Positions 16,597-25,340 are shown, numbered from the stretch's first letter. The stretch is 64,000 nucleotides of DNA from Mycobacterium sp. AZCC_0083 (GCF_014202335.1 NZ_JACHGP010000004.1:124001-188000), one strand, 5' to 3'. The notes: a model not told the origin generated them from the sequence alone. Program-made: numbers and translations.

Positions 16597-17277
16597 TTAG
16601 ACGGACTTGGTGACGCCGAGGTAGGTGATGACGTCGTCGGTGTTGTCGGTCGAGGCGGTCAGCGTCGCGTACGAGCGGATGAACGACTGGCCGGCGCACT
16701 GGTCGGTCTTGACGCGGACACCGGTGATGGTGACGCGCGTTGTGGTGCCCTTGAACGACTTCTTGTCGATCGCGACGGTGGTCACGGTGCCGGGCTTCAG
16801 GTAGACCTTGCCCTGCAGGCTGATGCCTGCGGAGACGCTGGGAAGGCCGATCGCGCTGAGGCCCGGAGTGATGTTCGCACCGGGGTTGATCTCCGTCTCG
16901 TCGGAGATGATGCCGCAGCCGATCTGCTCACCGGCCTCAAGCGATCCACCGGTCAGCTTGGTCTTGCCGCCGCCGGTGATCTTGCCGGTGAAGGTGCCAG
17001 CGATCAGGTACTCACGCGACGAGATCGCGGTGGTCAACGGTGCGACCGGCAGCTGAGTCTCGTTGGCACCGCTAACCTCGAGGTGCCACCCGTCCGGGGT
17101 GTCCAGAACGCCGGGAGGGGCCGACGGAACGGCACCCTCGGGCGGCAGCGGATTGGTGGCGTTCACCGGCTGGACGGCGGGATCCGGCGGCGGAGGCGGG
17201 TCGGCCAGTGCGAGGGGCGCGACTCCGACGGGTAGCGCGATGCAGACAGTTGCCAACATGGCTAAACGGTTCAACAT
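16597..17277 (-). CDS. MspA-family porin-like protein (first copy)
   Basis: Paralogue of the next gene, also 226 residues, with signal peptide about 1-26, a Pro-rich stretch (27-55) and the MspA core (DGWHLEV, SSREY, GTFTGKI, LEAGEQIG, QSFIRSYATL, ending GVTKSV like its copy). Cysteines are at 121 and 194. The middle (about 122-165) differs most from its copy, which is where constriction-loop residues lie in MspA. ATG 17277 is preferred over an in-frame start at 17403 because the signal peptide begins there. It is the first gene of the operon; the 358-base region upstream holds its promoter. The channel role is inferred from the family only. Confidence 0.9.
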   Translation of the reverse strand: MLNRLAMLATVCIALPVGVAPLALADPPPPPDPAVQPVNATNPLPPEGAVPSAPPGVLDTPDGWHLEVSGANETQLPVAPLTTAISSREYLIAGTFTGKITGGGKTKLTGGSLEAGEQIGCGIISDETEINPGANITPGLSAIGLPSVSAGISLQGKVYLKPGTVTTVAIDKKSFKGTTTRVTITGVRVKTDQCAGQSFIRSYATLTASTDNTDDVITYLGVTKSV

Positions 17278-17635
17278 GGTGTTAAGAGCGCCTCTCGTGG
17301 GTCGGAATCCGAGTGGATCCAACGAATCTGTCGCGTCGGAGCATCTAATGGTGGGGTTGCCAAACGATGAACGGCCGCCGAACAATTCGCGCCCCACTCC
17401 CATCGAATGAGCGTCTGGGAAGGGCGTTCTCAGTCAGTTCACATCGAGGCCCAATCGCGATGAAAGCCAATGGATGGCCACTGGAGGTCAGTCGTTGGTG
17501 GTGTGTTCATGATTTGGACATGTGACCAACCGACCGTGGGTGGCTGTACCGCCTTCGAGACCAGACGGGGCTTGTCGACGTGGGTGCACCGGATACAGGC
17601 AAACCCTTGCGAAACCGACTACCACGGAGGAAATC
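17278..17635. other. Divergent intergenic region, 358 bp
   Basis: No gene is supported here. It must carry the promoter of the MspA-like operon (leftward) and of the secreted-protein/lipoprotein pair (rightward). The only confident element is the ribosome binding site GGAGG at 17626-17630 for the TTG start at 17636. A 21-codon open frame at 17460-17525 has no ribosome binding site and was not accepted. No palindrome of operator quality was seen. Confidence 0.5.
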
Positions 17636-18160
17636 TTGACTTCATTCCGCACATGCCTGCGAGCATCTGTCCCAACGATGATCGCGCTCGGCATTGGGTT
17701 CTCGGTCCTGCCAACGGCGTGGGCCGACGACGATGCCGCCGACCCTGGTCCGGTTCAGGTAGCCGTGGCCCCGGTGCAATCGGATGACGCGGGTGCGCCG
17801 GCGGTGGCGGCGTGCCAGGCATTCGGCCAGGTGCTCGATGGTGCCTCGAACTATTACGGCAGCTTCGCCGACTCCTTCGAGGGCTCCGACTACTCGGACC
17901 CGGCAGTGCAGAGCAGCAACGAAGTCGGCCGTACCGCGTTGCGCCAGGCCGCCGGCACCGCGATGGACGCGTCGAACGTCCCGGGATTGCAGCCCGAGAT
18001 CGCGAGTCCGATGCGGAGTTGGTCCATGGGGGCGACGGCGCTGCTCGTCAAGATGGGATTGCGTATCCCCGGCGACAGCCTGAACAACACCGCGACCTCG
18101 ATGAACAACAACGCCGAACAGGTTCAGGAGGCGTGCGCGGCGGCAGGTACGCACGCCTAG
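17636..18160 (+). CDS. Small secreted protein, unknown function
   Basis: Exported protein of 174 residues. I chose the TTG start at 17636 because GGAGG sits five bases upstream and the predicted signal peptide (Arg, hydrophobic IALGIGFSVL, then TAWADDD) begins directly after it; the reading frame is open further upstream without a better start. The mature part is helical in character and has two cysteines (in AACQAF and EACAAA), a likely disulfide. No family was recognised. It precedes the PknH-sensor lipoprotein by 13 bases, so the two are probably co-expressed. Mycobacterial genomes carry similar short secreted proteins of unknown role. Confidence 0.8.
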   Translation: MTSFRTCLRASVPTMIALGIGFSVLPTAWADDDAADPGPVQVAVAPVQSDDAGAPAVAACQAFGQVLDGASNYYGSFADSFEGSDYSDPAVQSSNEVGRTALRQAAGTAMDASNVPGLQPEIASPMRSWSMGATALLVKMGLRIPGDSLNNTATSMNNNAEQVQEACAAAGTHA

Positions 18161-18173
18161 ACCCGGGTACCCC

Positions 18174-18857
18174 GTGAAGCTGCGTGTCATTGGCGTGCTC
18201 GTGCTCTGTCTGGCGTTGGTCGGATGTGGGGGAGGAGCGGCCACCGGGGCATCGGAATCGCCGAAGGCCGTTCCGGACTCCGCGCTCGACGGGCTGTTGC
18301 TCACTGCCGGGGAGATCAACGCCATCATGGGGACGACGGCGATGAACCCGCATCCGGTGGTCACCGCGATGAGCGATCACCGCAACCTCCTCCCCAATCT
18401 CAATTGCCTGGGCGTGTGGCAGGTCAACGAGGGCCCGGTCTACGACCCGACCCACTGGAAGTCGATGCGCCAACAGTTGTTTCGGCAACCGGACTCCGAC
18501 AAGTGGGACTCTCTCGTCGTGCAGTCCGTCGTCTCCTACCGGACGGCCGACGGGGCGCGGGATTTCTTCACGCAGTCGGTCGACCGATGGTCGAAGTGCA
18601 CCAATCACCACGTGAACATCAGGCTCAACGACCAGCCCCTGCCTGCGTGGCTGAGCGGCGACCTGACCAAAACCGACACCGAGTTGTCGATGCCGTTCAC
18701 GCGGGGCAGTGGTGAGCAGACGCGGTCGTGCCAACGGTTTCTCGGGGTCGTCGCCAACCTGATCCTCGACGTTCAGGCGTGCAAGCCGCAGCAGCCGGCG
18801 ACCCTGACGGAGGCCGCCCAGGTCGCCGACAAGATGGAGTCGAAACTCCCCAGATAG
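18174..18857 (+). CDS. Lipoprotein with PknH-like sensor domain (LppH-type)
   Basis: A 227-residue lipoprotein: signal peptide with lipobox LVGC, lipidated Cys18. The mature part (about 35-227) resembles the extracellular sensor of kinase PknH: it starts LLLTAGEINAIMG and has four cysteines (78, 142, 186, 203) that would make the two disulfides of that fold. M. tuberculosis has free-standing versions such as LppH. There is no kinase domain here, so it may bind a ligand or partner at the membrane surface. GTG 18174 is the start, 13 bases after the secreted-protein gene. The family assignment is by motif memory, not a search. Confidence 0.85.
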   Translation: MKLRVIGVLVLCLALVGCGGGAATGASESPKAVPDSALDGLLLTAGEINAIMGTTAMNPHPVVTAMSDHRNLLPNLNCLGVWQVNEGPVYDPTHWKSMRQQLFRQPDSDKWDSLVVQSVVSYRTADGARDFFTQSVDRWSKCTNHHVNIRLNDQPLPAWLSGDLTKTDTELSMPFTRGSGEQTRSCQRFLGVVANLILDVQACKPQQPATLTEAAQVADKMESKLPR

Positions 18858-18947
18858 CGCTCGGCACCTCGTCGGCAAAGTCGCGGACCCGGTCGATCCG
18901 CCATTGGCGGGTGGACGCACGCGCGGCCCCGGTACGATCCCAACCCA

Positions 18948-19514
18948 GTGAACGCAAGCTTCCGGCAACGTCTGTTCGACGCCCTCGAGGAGTCGATCGC
19001 CGAGGACGGCTATCCGAAGACGACGATCGCCGACGTCGTCCGGCGCGCCAGGACCTCGCGCCGAACCTTCTACGAGCACTTCACCAGCAAGGACGAATGC
19101 TTCGTCGCGTTGTTGGCCGAAGCGAACGCCGAGCAGATCAGACGGATCACCGCCGCCGTCGACCCTGCCGCGCCGTGGGACGTTCAGGCGCGGCAGGCCA
19201 TCGAGGCATGGATCGCGTCCGTCGAATCCCGTCCGGCCCTGATGCTCAGCTGGATTCGCGACGTTCCAGCGCTCGCCAATACGGCCCGCCGGCTGCAGCG
19301 CGACGCGATGGACAACTTCATCACGATGGTGCAGGCGCTGACCGACTCGGAGGGGTTCCGCGCCGCGGCGCCGGTGTCGCGGCAGCGGATCATCATGCTG
19401 CTCGGCGGGCTTCGCGAGCTGACCGCGATCACCGTCGAGGACGGCGGGCGGATGAGCGACGTCACCGAGGAAGCGGTAGCAGCCGCCATCGCCCTCATCG
19501 ATCCGCGGCACTGA
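18948..19514 (+). CDS. TetR/AcrR family transcriptional regulator
   Basis: A 188-residue TetR repressor with the helix-turn-helix at about 5-50 (TTIADVVRRARTSRRTFYEHF, here split: TTIADVV, then TSRRTFYEHFTSKDECF). Start GTG 18948. It is 18 bases ahead of a second TetR gene on the same strand, and both lie upstream of the flavoprotein gene at 20270, whose promoter contains a perfect palindrome. Its own target may be that site. Ligand unknown. Confidence 0.9.
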   Translation: MNASFRQRLFDALEESIAEDGYPKTTIADVVRRARTSRRTFYEHFTSKDECFVALLAEANAEQIRRITAAVDPAAPWDVQARQAIEAWIASVESRPALMLSWIRDVPALANTARRLQRDAMDNFITMVQALTDSEGFRAAAPVSRQRIIMLLGGLRELTAITVEDGGRMSDVTEEAVAAAIALIDPRH

Positions 19515-19532
19515 GTCAGGTACCTTACCCAG

Positions 19533-20147
19533 ATGGTCCGACCTGCGCAGACAGCGCGCAGCGAGCGAACTCGTGAGGCGTTGCGCAAAGCGGCGTTGGT
19601 GCGGTTCCTCGCGCAAGGTGTCGACGACACGTCGGCCGACCAGATCGCCGCCGACGCCGGGGTGTCGCTGCGCACGTTCTACCGGCACTTCGCGTCCAAG
19701 CAGGATCTGCTATTCGCCGACTACGACGCGGGGGTGGAGTGGTTCCGCGCCGCGCTGGCCAACCAGTCTGGCGAGGAATCGTTGATCGAGTCCGTGCACG
19801 CGGCGGTGATGTCGGCGCCCTACGACGTCGACGCCGTCTCGAGGATCGCCGAATTGCGTGCCCAGGAACTCGATCCCGGCCGGATCGTGCGACACATCAG
19901 GCAGGTCGAGGCGGACTTCGCCGAGGCGGTCGAGGAGTTCCTGACCCGCGACGAGCCCCCGGCGCCTGGCACCGACGAGCGGTTGCGGATCACCGTGACG
20001 GCGCGGTGCATCGCCGCGGCGGTGTTCGGGGCGATGGAGGTGTGGATGCTCGATCCCAACCGGTCGCTGCCCGAGCTCGCGCGTTTGTGCCGCATGGCGC
20101 TGGAGTCCCTGCAGTCGGGAATCGTCGACCCGCGGCTCCGGGCGTGA
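19533..20147 (+). CDS. TetR/AcrR family transcriptional regulator
   Basis: A 204-residue TetR-type repressor with helix-turn-helix at about 15-60 (DQIAADAGVSLRTFYRHFAS) and a C-terminal domain of the type common in mycobacterial TetR proteins. It follows the preceding TetR gene by 18 bases. The two share little beyond the DNA-binding region, so they are not a recent duplication. Either could bind the 26-base palindrome at 20221, 74 bases after this gene. Confidence 0.9.
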   Translation: MVRPAQTARSERTREALRKAALVRFLAQGVDDTSADQIAADAGVSLRTFYRHFASKQDLLFADYDAGVEWFRAALANQSGEESLIESVHAAVMSAPYDVDAVSRIAELRAQELDPGRIVRHIRQVEADFAEAVEEFLTRDEPPAPGTDERLRITVTARCIAAAVFGAMEVWMLDPNRSLPELARLCRMALESLQSGIVDPRLRA

Positions 20148-20220
20148 ATCCGGCGACGGGTCGCTGGCGTGTCGCGTCGTCAGATTCACACACGCCGACG
20201 CACTGATGGTGCACTGACGG

Positions 20221-20246
20221 ATGTTTTGTCATTATTGACAAAACAT
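20221..20246. promoter_or_regulatory. 26-bp perfect operator palindrome
   Basis: ATGTTTTGTCA-TTAT-TGACAAAACAT is an exact inverted repeat with 11-base arms and a 4-base centre, AT-rich in a GC-rich setting. It is 24 bases upstream of the flavoprotein start, where a repressor would block transcription. Two TetR genes end just before it. Confidence 0.8.
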
Positions 20247-20269
20247 GGGGTGAGTGCCAGCCTCAGTTC

Positions 20270-21859
20270 ATGACGGACCCCATTTCCTCCTCGCGTGCGG
20301 AGGCCTTCGACGCGATTGTCATCGGTGCGGGCCACAACGGACTGACCGCGGCCACCCTGCTTCAGCGCGCCGGACTGCGCACGCTGTGCCTGGAGTCCAA
20401 GCTCTACGCGGGCGGGATGGCCTCGACGGTGGAGCTGTTCGACGGCTTCAAGTTCGAGATCGCCGGCTCGGTGCAGATTCCGACGTCGGCGGTGGTGAGC
20501 CGCGCACTCGGCCTCGACGAACTGCCCACGGTCGACCTCGACGTGATGTCGGTGTCACTGCGCGGCGTCGGCGACGAACCCCTCGTCTACTACACCGACC
20601 CGATGAAGCTGATGACGCACATCAACGAGGTGCACGGAGCCGAGGCCGTCAACGGGATGATGGGTCTGATGGCCTGGTGTCAGGCGCCGACCCGGGCGCT
20701 CGGTCGGTTCGACGCAGGCCAGCCGCCCAAGACTCTCGACGAGATGTATGCCTGCGCCACAAACGAATTCGAACGAACGACCATCACCGACCTGTTGTTC
20801 GGATCGGTCACCGACGTGCTTGACCGCTATCTGCCGGACAGGGAGAAGCACGGCGCGCTGCGGGGCATGCTGGCGCTATTGGCCGTCAACACGACCTACC
20901 GCGGGCCCGCGACTCCCGGCAGCGCCGCGGCGCTGGCCTACGGGTTCGCCGTCCCCGACGAGAACGCGCTGCTCGTCAAGAAGCTCAGGGGCGGCATCGG
21001 CGCGCTGACCTCCCACCTCTGCGAGGTGTTCACGTCGAACGGCGGCGAGCTGAGGCTGCGGTCCAAGGTGGAGGAGATCGAGGTCGTCGACGGCCGCGTC
21101 ACCGGTGTCCGCCTGGATGACGGCACGACGATCACCGCGCCCGTCGTCATCTCGGGTGTCGCACCGGATCTCACGGTCAACACACTGTGTGCGCCGTCCG
21201 CGGTGCCCGACGACGTCCGCGAGCGGTTCTCGCGGATCGACCATCGCGGAAGCTACCTGCAGATGCACTTCGCCCTCGACGGCATACCGGAGTTCGCCGC
21301 ACCGTATGAACTGCTCAATGATCCTGCCCTGCAGTCGAACATCGGTATCTTCAGCACTCCGGAGGAGCTGCAGCAGCAGTGGGAGGACTGCCGGCACGGT
21401 GTCGTGCCCGCGGACCCGTCAATCGCGCTGCAGATCCCGTCGGTCAACGACCCCGGCTTGGCGCCCCCCGGAAAGCATGCGGCGTCGGCGTTCTCGCTGT
21501 GGTTCCCGGTTGAGGAATCGCCAACGAGCTACGGCGACATGAAGGCGGAGATGGGGCAACGGGTCATCGACAAGTTGACCCGGCTGGCCCCCAATTTCGA
21601 GAGCCTGATTCTGAAGCACACGACCTTCACGCCCAAGCACATGGGCACCATGTTCGGTGCGCCAGGCGGCGACTACTGCCACGGGCTGATCCATCCGGAC
21701 CAGATGGGGGTCAATCGCCCCGGCCCGAAGGGCTATGTCGACCAACCGATTCCGATCGATGGGCTCTACCTCGCGAGTGCGGGTTGCCACGGCGGGCCCG
21801 GCATCACGTTCATCCCGGGCTACAACGCTGCGCAGGAGGCGCTGGCCGACGCGCACTAG
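20270..21859 (+). CDS. Phytoene-desaturase-like FAD oxidoreductase
   Basis: A 529-residue flavoprotein of the phytoene dehydrogenase/CrtI-like group (close in kind to PYROXD2-like proteins). The N-terminal dinucleotide-binding motif GAGHNG is at 19-24, followed by an acidic strand end (CLESK) and the GGM motif. The C-terminal flavin block reads LYLASAGCHGGPGITFIPGY, in pieces typical for the family. No carotenoid synthesis genes are adjacent, so the substrate is more likely a lipid or isoprenoid of unknown nature. The palindrome at 20221 indicates tight regulation, probably by one of the two TetR proteins encoded upstream. Confidence 0.9.
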   Translation: MTDPISSSRAEAFDAIVIGAGHNGLTAATLLQRAGLRTLCLESKLYAGGMASTVELFDGFKFEIAGSVQIPTSAVVSRALGLDELPTVDLDVMSVSLRGVGDEPLVYYTDPMKLMTHINEVHGAEAVNGMMGLMAWCQAPTRALGRFDAGQPPKTLDEMYACATNEFERTTITDLLFGSVTDVLDRYLPDREKHGALRGMLALLAVNTTYRGPATPGSAAALAYGFAVPDENALLVKKLRGGIGALTSHLCEVFTSNGGELRLRSKVEEIEVVDGRVTGVRLDDGTTITAPVVISGVAPDLTVNTLCAPSAVPDDVRERFSRIDHRGSYLQMHFALDGIPEFAAPYELLNDPALQSNIGIFSTPEELQQQWEDCRHGVVPADPSIALQIPSVNDPGLAPPGKHAASAFSLWFPVEESPTSYGDMKAEMGQRVIDKLTRLAPNFESLILKHTTFTPKHMGTMFGAPGGDYCHGLIHPDQMGVNRPGPKGYVDQPIPIDGLYLASAGCHGGPGITFIPGYNAAQEALADAH

Positions 21860-21943
21860 CGTCGCCACGCGCCGAGCGTGCGGTTGTTGTACGCAAACCT
21901 CGCGAAAGCCCGTCAGGAACCGTACGTTGGGCGGCTACTGCGA

Positions 21944-22087
21944 CTAATCGCCGTCGTCCGCGGTGGCGCCGCCTTCGTCCGACCAGTCGGACTTGTCGTC
22001 GGCGCCCTTGGCAGGGTCGCTCTGCACGTCCTCGGCGCCGTCAGGGCCGGCGTCGGACTGGCTCGTCTTGGGGTCTGGGCTGGTCAC
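21944..22087 (-). CDS. Small acidic protein, coupled to cation efflux gene
   Basis: A 47-residue acidic, hydrophilic protein (starts MTSPDPKTSQSD, ends TADDGD), rich in Asp, Ser, Gly and Lys, with no cysteine or hydrophobic segment. Its GTG start overlaps the stop of the cation-efflux gene by four bases (GTGA), a translational-coupling arrangement. The codon usage is GC-rich at third positions as in neighbouring genes. Function unknown; it could be a disordered accessory or metal-binding tail protein. The 84 bases beyond it to 21859 hold no gene. Confidence 0.68.
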   Translation of the reverse strand: MTSPDPKTSQSDAGPDGAEDVQSDPAKGADDKSDWSDEGGATADDGD

Positions 22088-23025
22088 AGCGCTGGTATAC
22101 CCGGTTCGTCCGGTTCGGAAACCGTCAGCACGGCTTCGGCGACGTAGGGCTGCTCCTCGAGGCGATTCTCGAGCAGTCGCAGCGTCTTGGCGACCGACGA
22201 CTCCACGCTATCGCCCACTAGGTCGACGCTGGCGATGACGAAAAGCCGCTTCGGTCCGATGAATTCGGCGCGAAGGAAGCGCACGGCGGCTACCTCGGGA
22301 TAATCGGCCAGGCGGGCGACGAGCGCCTCGCGGATCCTCGGGGAACCCGGCTCACCGGTGAGGAACTGGCGGTTGCGGTCGATCAACACGACCGCCACGA
22401 CGCCGAGCAGGATCCCGACCAGAATGGAACCGATGGCATCCCACAGCACCTCGCCGGTGAGCTGGTGCAGCAGGATGCCGAGGAATGCGATGGCGATGCC
22501 GATCAGTGCCGCGCTGTCCTCTGCGAACACCGCACGCACCGTCGGATCCGACGTCTGCAGCGCGTACTCCAAGAGGTCGGCATCGAATCTGTTTGCCTCG
22601 CGCCGGAGCTGGCGGACGGCCTGCATCAGGGACGCGCCTTCCAGGATGAATGCGACGGCCAGCACGAGGTAGGCCAGTCGGTAGTCCTCACCGCCCGCCG
22701 CGCCGTGCAGCAGTTCGGTGACGCCCCGCCAGATCGAGACCGCCGCACCGACGACGAACAGGCCGACGGCGGCGAGCAGCGACCACACGTAGACCTCGCG
22801 CCCATAGCCGAGCGGGCGCCGCTCGTCGGCGGCCCTGCCACCGCGCCGATTGGCGATGAGAAGGAAGATCTCGTTGCCGGTGTCAGCCCAGGAGTGTGCC
22901 GCCTCCGCGCTCATCGACGCGGAACCGGATACCGCAGCGGCCGCGGTCTTGGCCACGGCGATCGCCAGATTCGCGGCGAACGCGACCAGCACCGTGAACG
23001 TACTGTCGCCCCCCACCTTCACCAC
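22084..23025 (-). CDS. Cation diffusion facilitator (CDF) efflux protein
   Basis: A 313-residue membrane transporter of the cation-efflux family, which exports divalent metals such as Zn, Fe, Mn or Co by proton antiport. About six membrane segments are visible in residues 8-215. Helix 2 carries the metal-binding pair in AHSWADT (HxxxD) and helix 5 the acidic EDSAALIG. A cytoplasmic C-terminal domain covers about 220-300. GTG 23025 starts six bases after the zinc-finger gene. It forms one operon with the UBP-type zinc-finger protein upstream and the small acidic protein downstream. Metal specificity cannot be read from the sequence with confidence. Confidence 0.9.
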   Translation of the reverse strand: MVKVGGDSTFTVLVAFAANLAIAVAKTAAAAVSGSASMSAEAAHSWADTGNEIFLLIANRRGGRAADERRPLGYGREVYVWSLLAAVGLFVVGAAVSIWRGVTELLHGAAGGEDYRLAYLVLAVAFILEGASLMQAVRQLRREANRFDADLLEYALQTSDPTVRAVFAEDSAALIGIAIAFLGILLHQLTGEVLWDAIGSILVGILLGVVAVVLIDRNRQFLTGEPGSPRIREALVARLADYPEVAAVRFLRAEFIGPKRLFVIASVDLVGDSVESSVAKTLRLLENRLEEQPYVAEAVLTVSEPDEPGIPAL

Positions 23026-23031
23026 AGCGGC

Positions 23032-23385
23032 TCAATCGCTCCGATGCTGCAGCTGCGCCATCCAGTCGCCGGGCACGCGCTCGCGTGGACCGGGCACGCT
23101 CTGGTCGACGGGATGGTTTTGCGGTTCAGCGAGTTCGGGGCCGTCGTAGTACTCGTTGGTCTGGTAGTTCCAGAACCAGTCCTCGCCGGGCTCGAACGAC
23201 CGGATGATCGGATGCCCGGTCGCACGCCAGTGCGCCGCGGCGTGCCTGGCCAGCGAGTCGTCGCAACACCCGACGTGCCCGCACGCCGCGCATCGCCGCA
23301 GGTGCACCCACCATCCGCTGACGTCATCACACTCGACGCAACCCGTACCACTCGGAGGCACCGCCGGGTCTATCGCATCGCTCAT
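23032..23385 (-). CDS. UBP-type zinc finger protein
   Basis: A 117-residue protein with one UBP-type zinc finger: CVECDD, CAACGHVGCCDD, then histidines in ARHAAAHWRATGHP, spaced as in ZnF-UBP domains. In eukaryotes this fold binds ubiquitin C termini; the bacterial versions are stand-alone and of unknown function. The C-terminal part after the finger (FEPGEDWFWNYQTNEYYDG) is aromatic and conserved-looking. ATG 23385 gives the compact domain; an in-frame start at 23517 would add an unrelated tail. It is the first gene of the operon with the CDF transporter. Confidence 0.87.
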   Translation of the reverse strand: MSDAIDPAVPPSGTGCVECDDVSGWWVHLRRCAACGHVGCCDDSLARHAAAHWRATGHPIIRSFEPGEDWFWNYQTNEYYDGPELAEPQNHPVDQSVPGPRERVPGDWMAQLQHRSD

Positions 23386-23523
23386 GAGCGTCGAGCCTAC
23401 CGGCGGGGCTCCCGTTGAAAGGGCGGGATGTGCGCACAGGATCACGGGAAATGCACAGTTCGCGCCGATGTTGGTGCCAAGGACCCGCACGAATCGTGGG
23501 GCCGTGGTTGGAGGCATAACAGG

Positions 23524-25218
23524 GTGAGCGGCGACGACGGGGCCGAGGCCGCACTCGACAGGTTGCGCGCCTCGTATGACGAAGCACCCTACGAGTCATA
23601 TGCCCATCCTCGATCAGCGCCAGGCCAATTGGCCTCCATCGCATGGATTTTCGGGCTCGACACGCCCGAGGTAGACAGTGCGCGAGTGCTCGAAATCGGT
23701 TGCGCGGCCGCAGGGAACTTGATCCCCTTCGCCGCGATGCATCCGCGAGCAAGTGCGGTGGGCATCGACCTGTCCCCGGTGCAGGTCGCCAAGGGACGCG
23801 AGCGGGTACGCGCACTCGGGCTCGACAATGTCGAACTGCTCGACGGGGACATCGCCCAAGTCGACCTGTCATCCCGCGGGCCGTTCGACTTCATCATCTG
23901 CCACGGCGTGTACAGCTGGGTGCCGGATGACGTGCAGGAGGCGATCCTGGCCGTCTGTAGCTCGCTCCTGGCCGACACGGGCGTCGCCTACATCAGCTAC
24001 AACACGTATCCGGGGTGGAAGGCCAAGGAGATCGTGCGCGACGCCATGCTGCTGAGCGTCGACGACACGGCCAGTCCGCCAGAGAAGGTGGCTAGTGCGC
24101 GTCGCATGGTCGAGTTCCTCCACGACGTCGCTCAACCGGACAGCGTGCTGGCACGTGCCGTCGCCGATCATCGGGCGATGGCGTCGGTGAGCGGTGACTA
24201 CTACCTACTGCACGAAGAGCTGGAGGCCTTCAACGCGCCGTGTTACTTCCGCGACTTCGTGCACCGCGCACGCGCCAATGGCCTGGAGTACCTCGCCGAG
24301 GCGCAGCCCGAGAACATGCTCGCCCGCAACTACGGACCGTTGGCCGTCGATCATCTGCGCCAGGTCGACGGCGGAGACCAAGTCCAAGTAGAACAACATC
24401 TGGACTTCATGGTGAACCGAAGCTACCGCCAAACGCTGTTGGTGAAGGTTGAACGGGCAGAGCAGATTTCGCGCACCGTCGATCGCAACCGCAACCGCCG
24501 CCTGCACGTCGCGGCTCGGTTGCACCCCGTCACCGGGCGGACGCTGCTGGATCACTCGAACCAACGGTATGGTGCCGACGGCGTGGCCGCGATCATCGCG
24601 TACGACCCAGCCGTCAAGGCGGCCATCGACGCGCTCAGTACCCGTTGGCCGTGGACGTGCTCATGGCACGAACTGCGCGCCGCCGTCCGTGCGCGGCTTG
24701 CTCGCGCCGACGTGGACGCACCGGCCGACTTGGACACCCGCATCGACGGCCTTCTCGAGGTTTTGATCACCCGAGGTCTGGCGCGATACCGACTCGATCC
24801 GGTGTTTCCCCGCCCCGCATCGACTCCGGTGCGGCTGGACGAGTCGGTCAGGCGAACGGCCGAGCTGACCCGTGACGACGGCGAGGCCTTCGTCTTCAAT
24901 CACTGGCACGAGTCCGTGCCGTTGTCGCCGCTCGACCGCCACCTATTGCCTCTCTTGGACGGCGACCACGATCGCGACGCTCTACTCGACGCGATGGTGG
25001 ATCTGGTCCGCCAGAACGTGATTAGGATCGATCGTGACGACGAAGAACTGCTCGACGTGGCCGAGGTCCGAGACATACTCGCCGGGGAGATCGACGCGAT
25101 GCCCCGCCGACTCGTCGAGTTGAAACTCCTGCGCGTCGGCGAACGCGCGAACACGGTGACAGGCGGCGACATTCTCGGACTGGTACGGAACAGGCCCGCA
25201 AGCCTTTTAATCCACTAG
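23524..25218 (+). CDS. SAM methyltransferase with regulatory domain
   Basis: A 564-residue protein. The N-terminal half is a class I SAM-dependent methyltransferase: RVLEIGCAAAGN (about 54-65) for SAM, the acidic residue in GIDLSP, and HGVYSWVP. The second half (about 230 on) resembles the methyltransferase regulatory domain often fused to it, and a further C-terminal helical region follows. The GTG 23524 start has GGAGG 10 bases upstream and is preferred to 23428. It diverges from the zinc-finger operon and ends 122 bases before the mce operon. Substrate unknown. Confidence 0.86.
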   Translation: MSGDDGAEAALDRLRASYDEAPYESYAHPRSAPGQLASIAWIFGLDTPEVDSARVLEIGCAAAGNLIPFAAMHPRASAVGIDLSPVQVAKGRERVRALGLDNVELLDGDIAQVDLSSRGPFDFIICHGVYSWVPDDVQEAILAVCSSLLADTGVAYISYNTYPGWKAKEIVRDAMLLSVDDTASPPEKVASARRMVEFLHDVAQPDSVLARAVADHRAMASVSGDYYLLHEELEAFNAPCYFRDFVHRARANGLEYLAEAQPENMLARNYGPLAVDHLRQVDGGDQVQVEQHLDFMVNRSYRQTLLVKVERAEQISRTVDRNRNRRLHVAARLHPVTGRTLLDHSNQRYGADGVAAIIAYDPAVKAAIDALSTRWPWTCSWHELRAAVRARLARADVDAPADLDTRIDGLLEVLITRGLARYRLDPVFPRPASTPVRLDESVRRTAELTRDDGEAFVFNHWHESVPLSPLDRHLLPLLDGDHDRDALLDAMVDLVRQNVIRIDRDDEELLDVAEVRDILAGEIDAMPRRLVELKLLRVGERANTVTGGDILGLVRNRPASLLIH

Positions 25219-25304
25219 ATCTAATCAATGTGAGCGAAAGGCGGCGTGGGGGAGGGTACCTGCACGCTCCGTAATTGACGTGCGGATATACGGCAAGGCT
25301 CCAT

Positions 25305-25333
25305 TTGACAGCTAATTTCGGTGCGCTTAACGT
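25305..25333 (+). promoter_or_regulatory. Promoter of the mce operon, leaderless
   Basis: TTGACA (25305-25310), a 17-base spacer and TAACGT (25328-25333) form a near-consensus housekeeping promoter. The expected transcript start is about 25340, and the GTG start of yrbEA is at 25341, with no ribosome binding site. This argues for a leaderless mRNA and for GTG 25341 over an upstream in-frame start at 25275. Confidence 0.68.
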
Positions 25334-25340
25334 CCGCGAA

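Noticed and set aside
17460..17525. Short open frame of 21 codons rich in Trp upstream of the secreted-protein gene
   Set aside because: No ribosome binding site, weak codon bias and no obvious attenuator or partner; it could not be supported.
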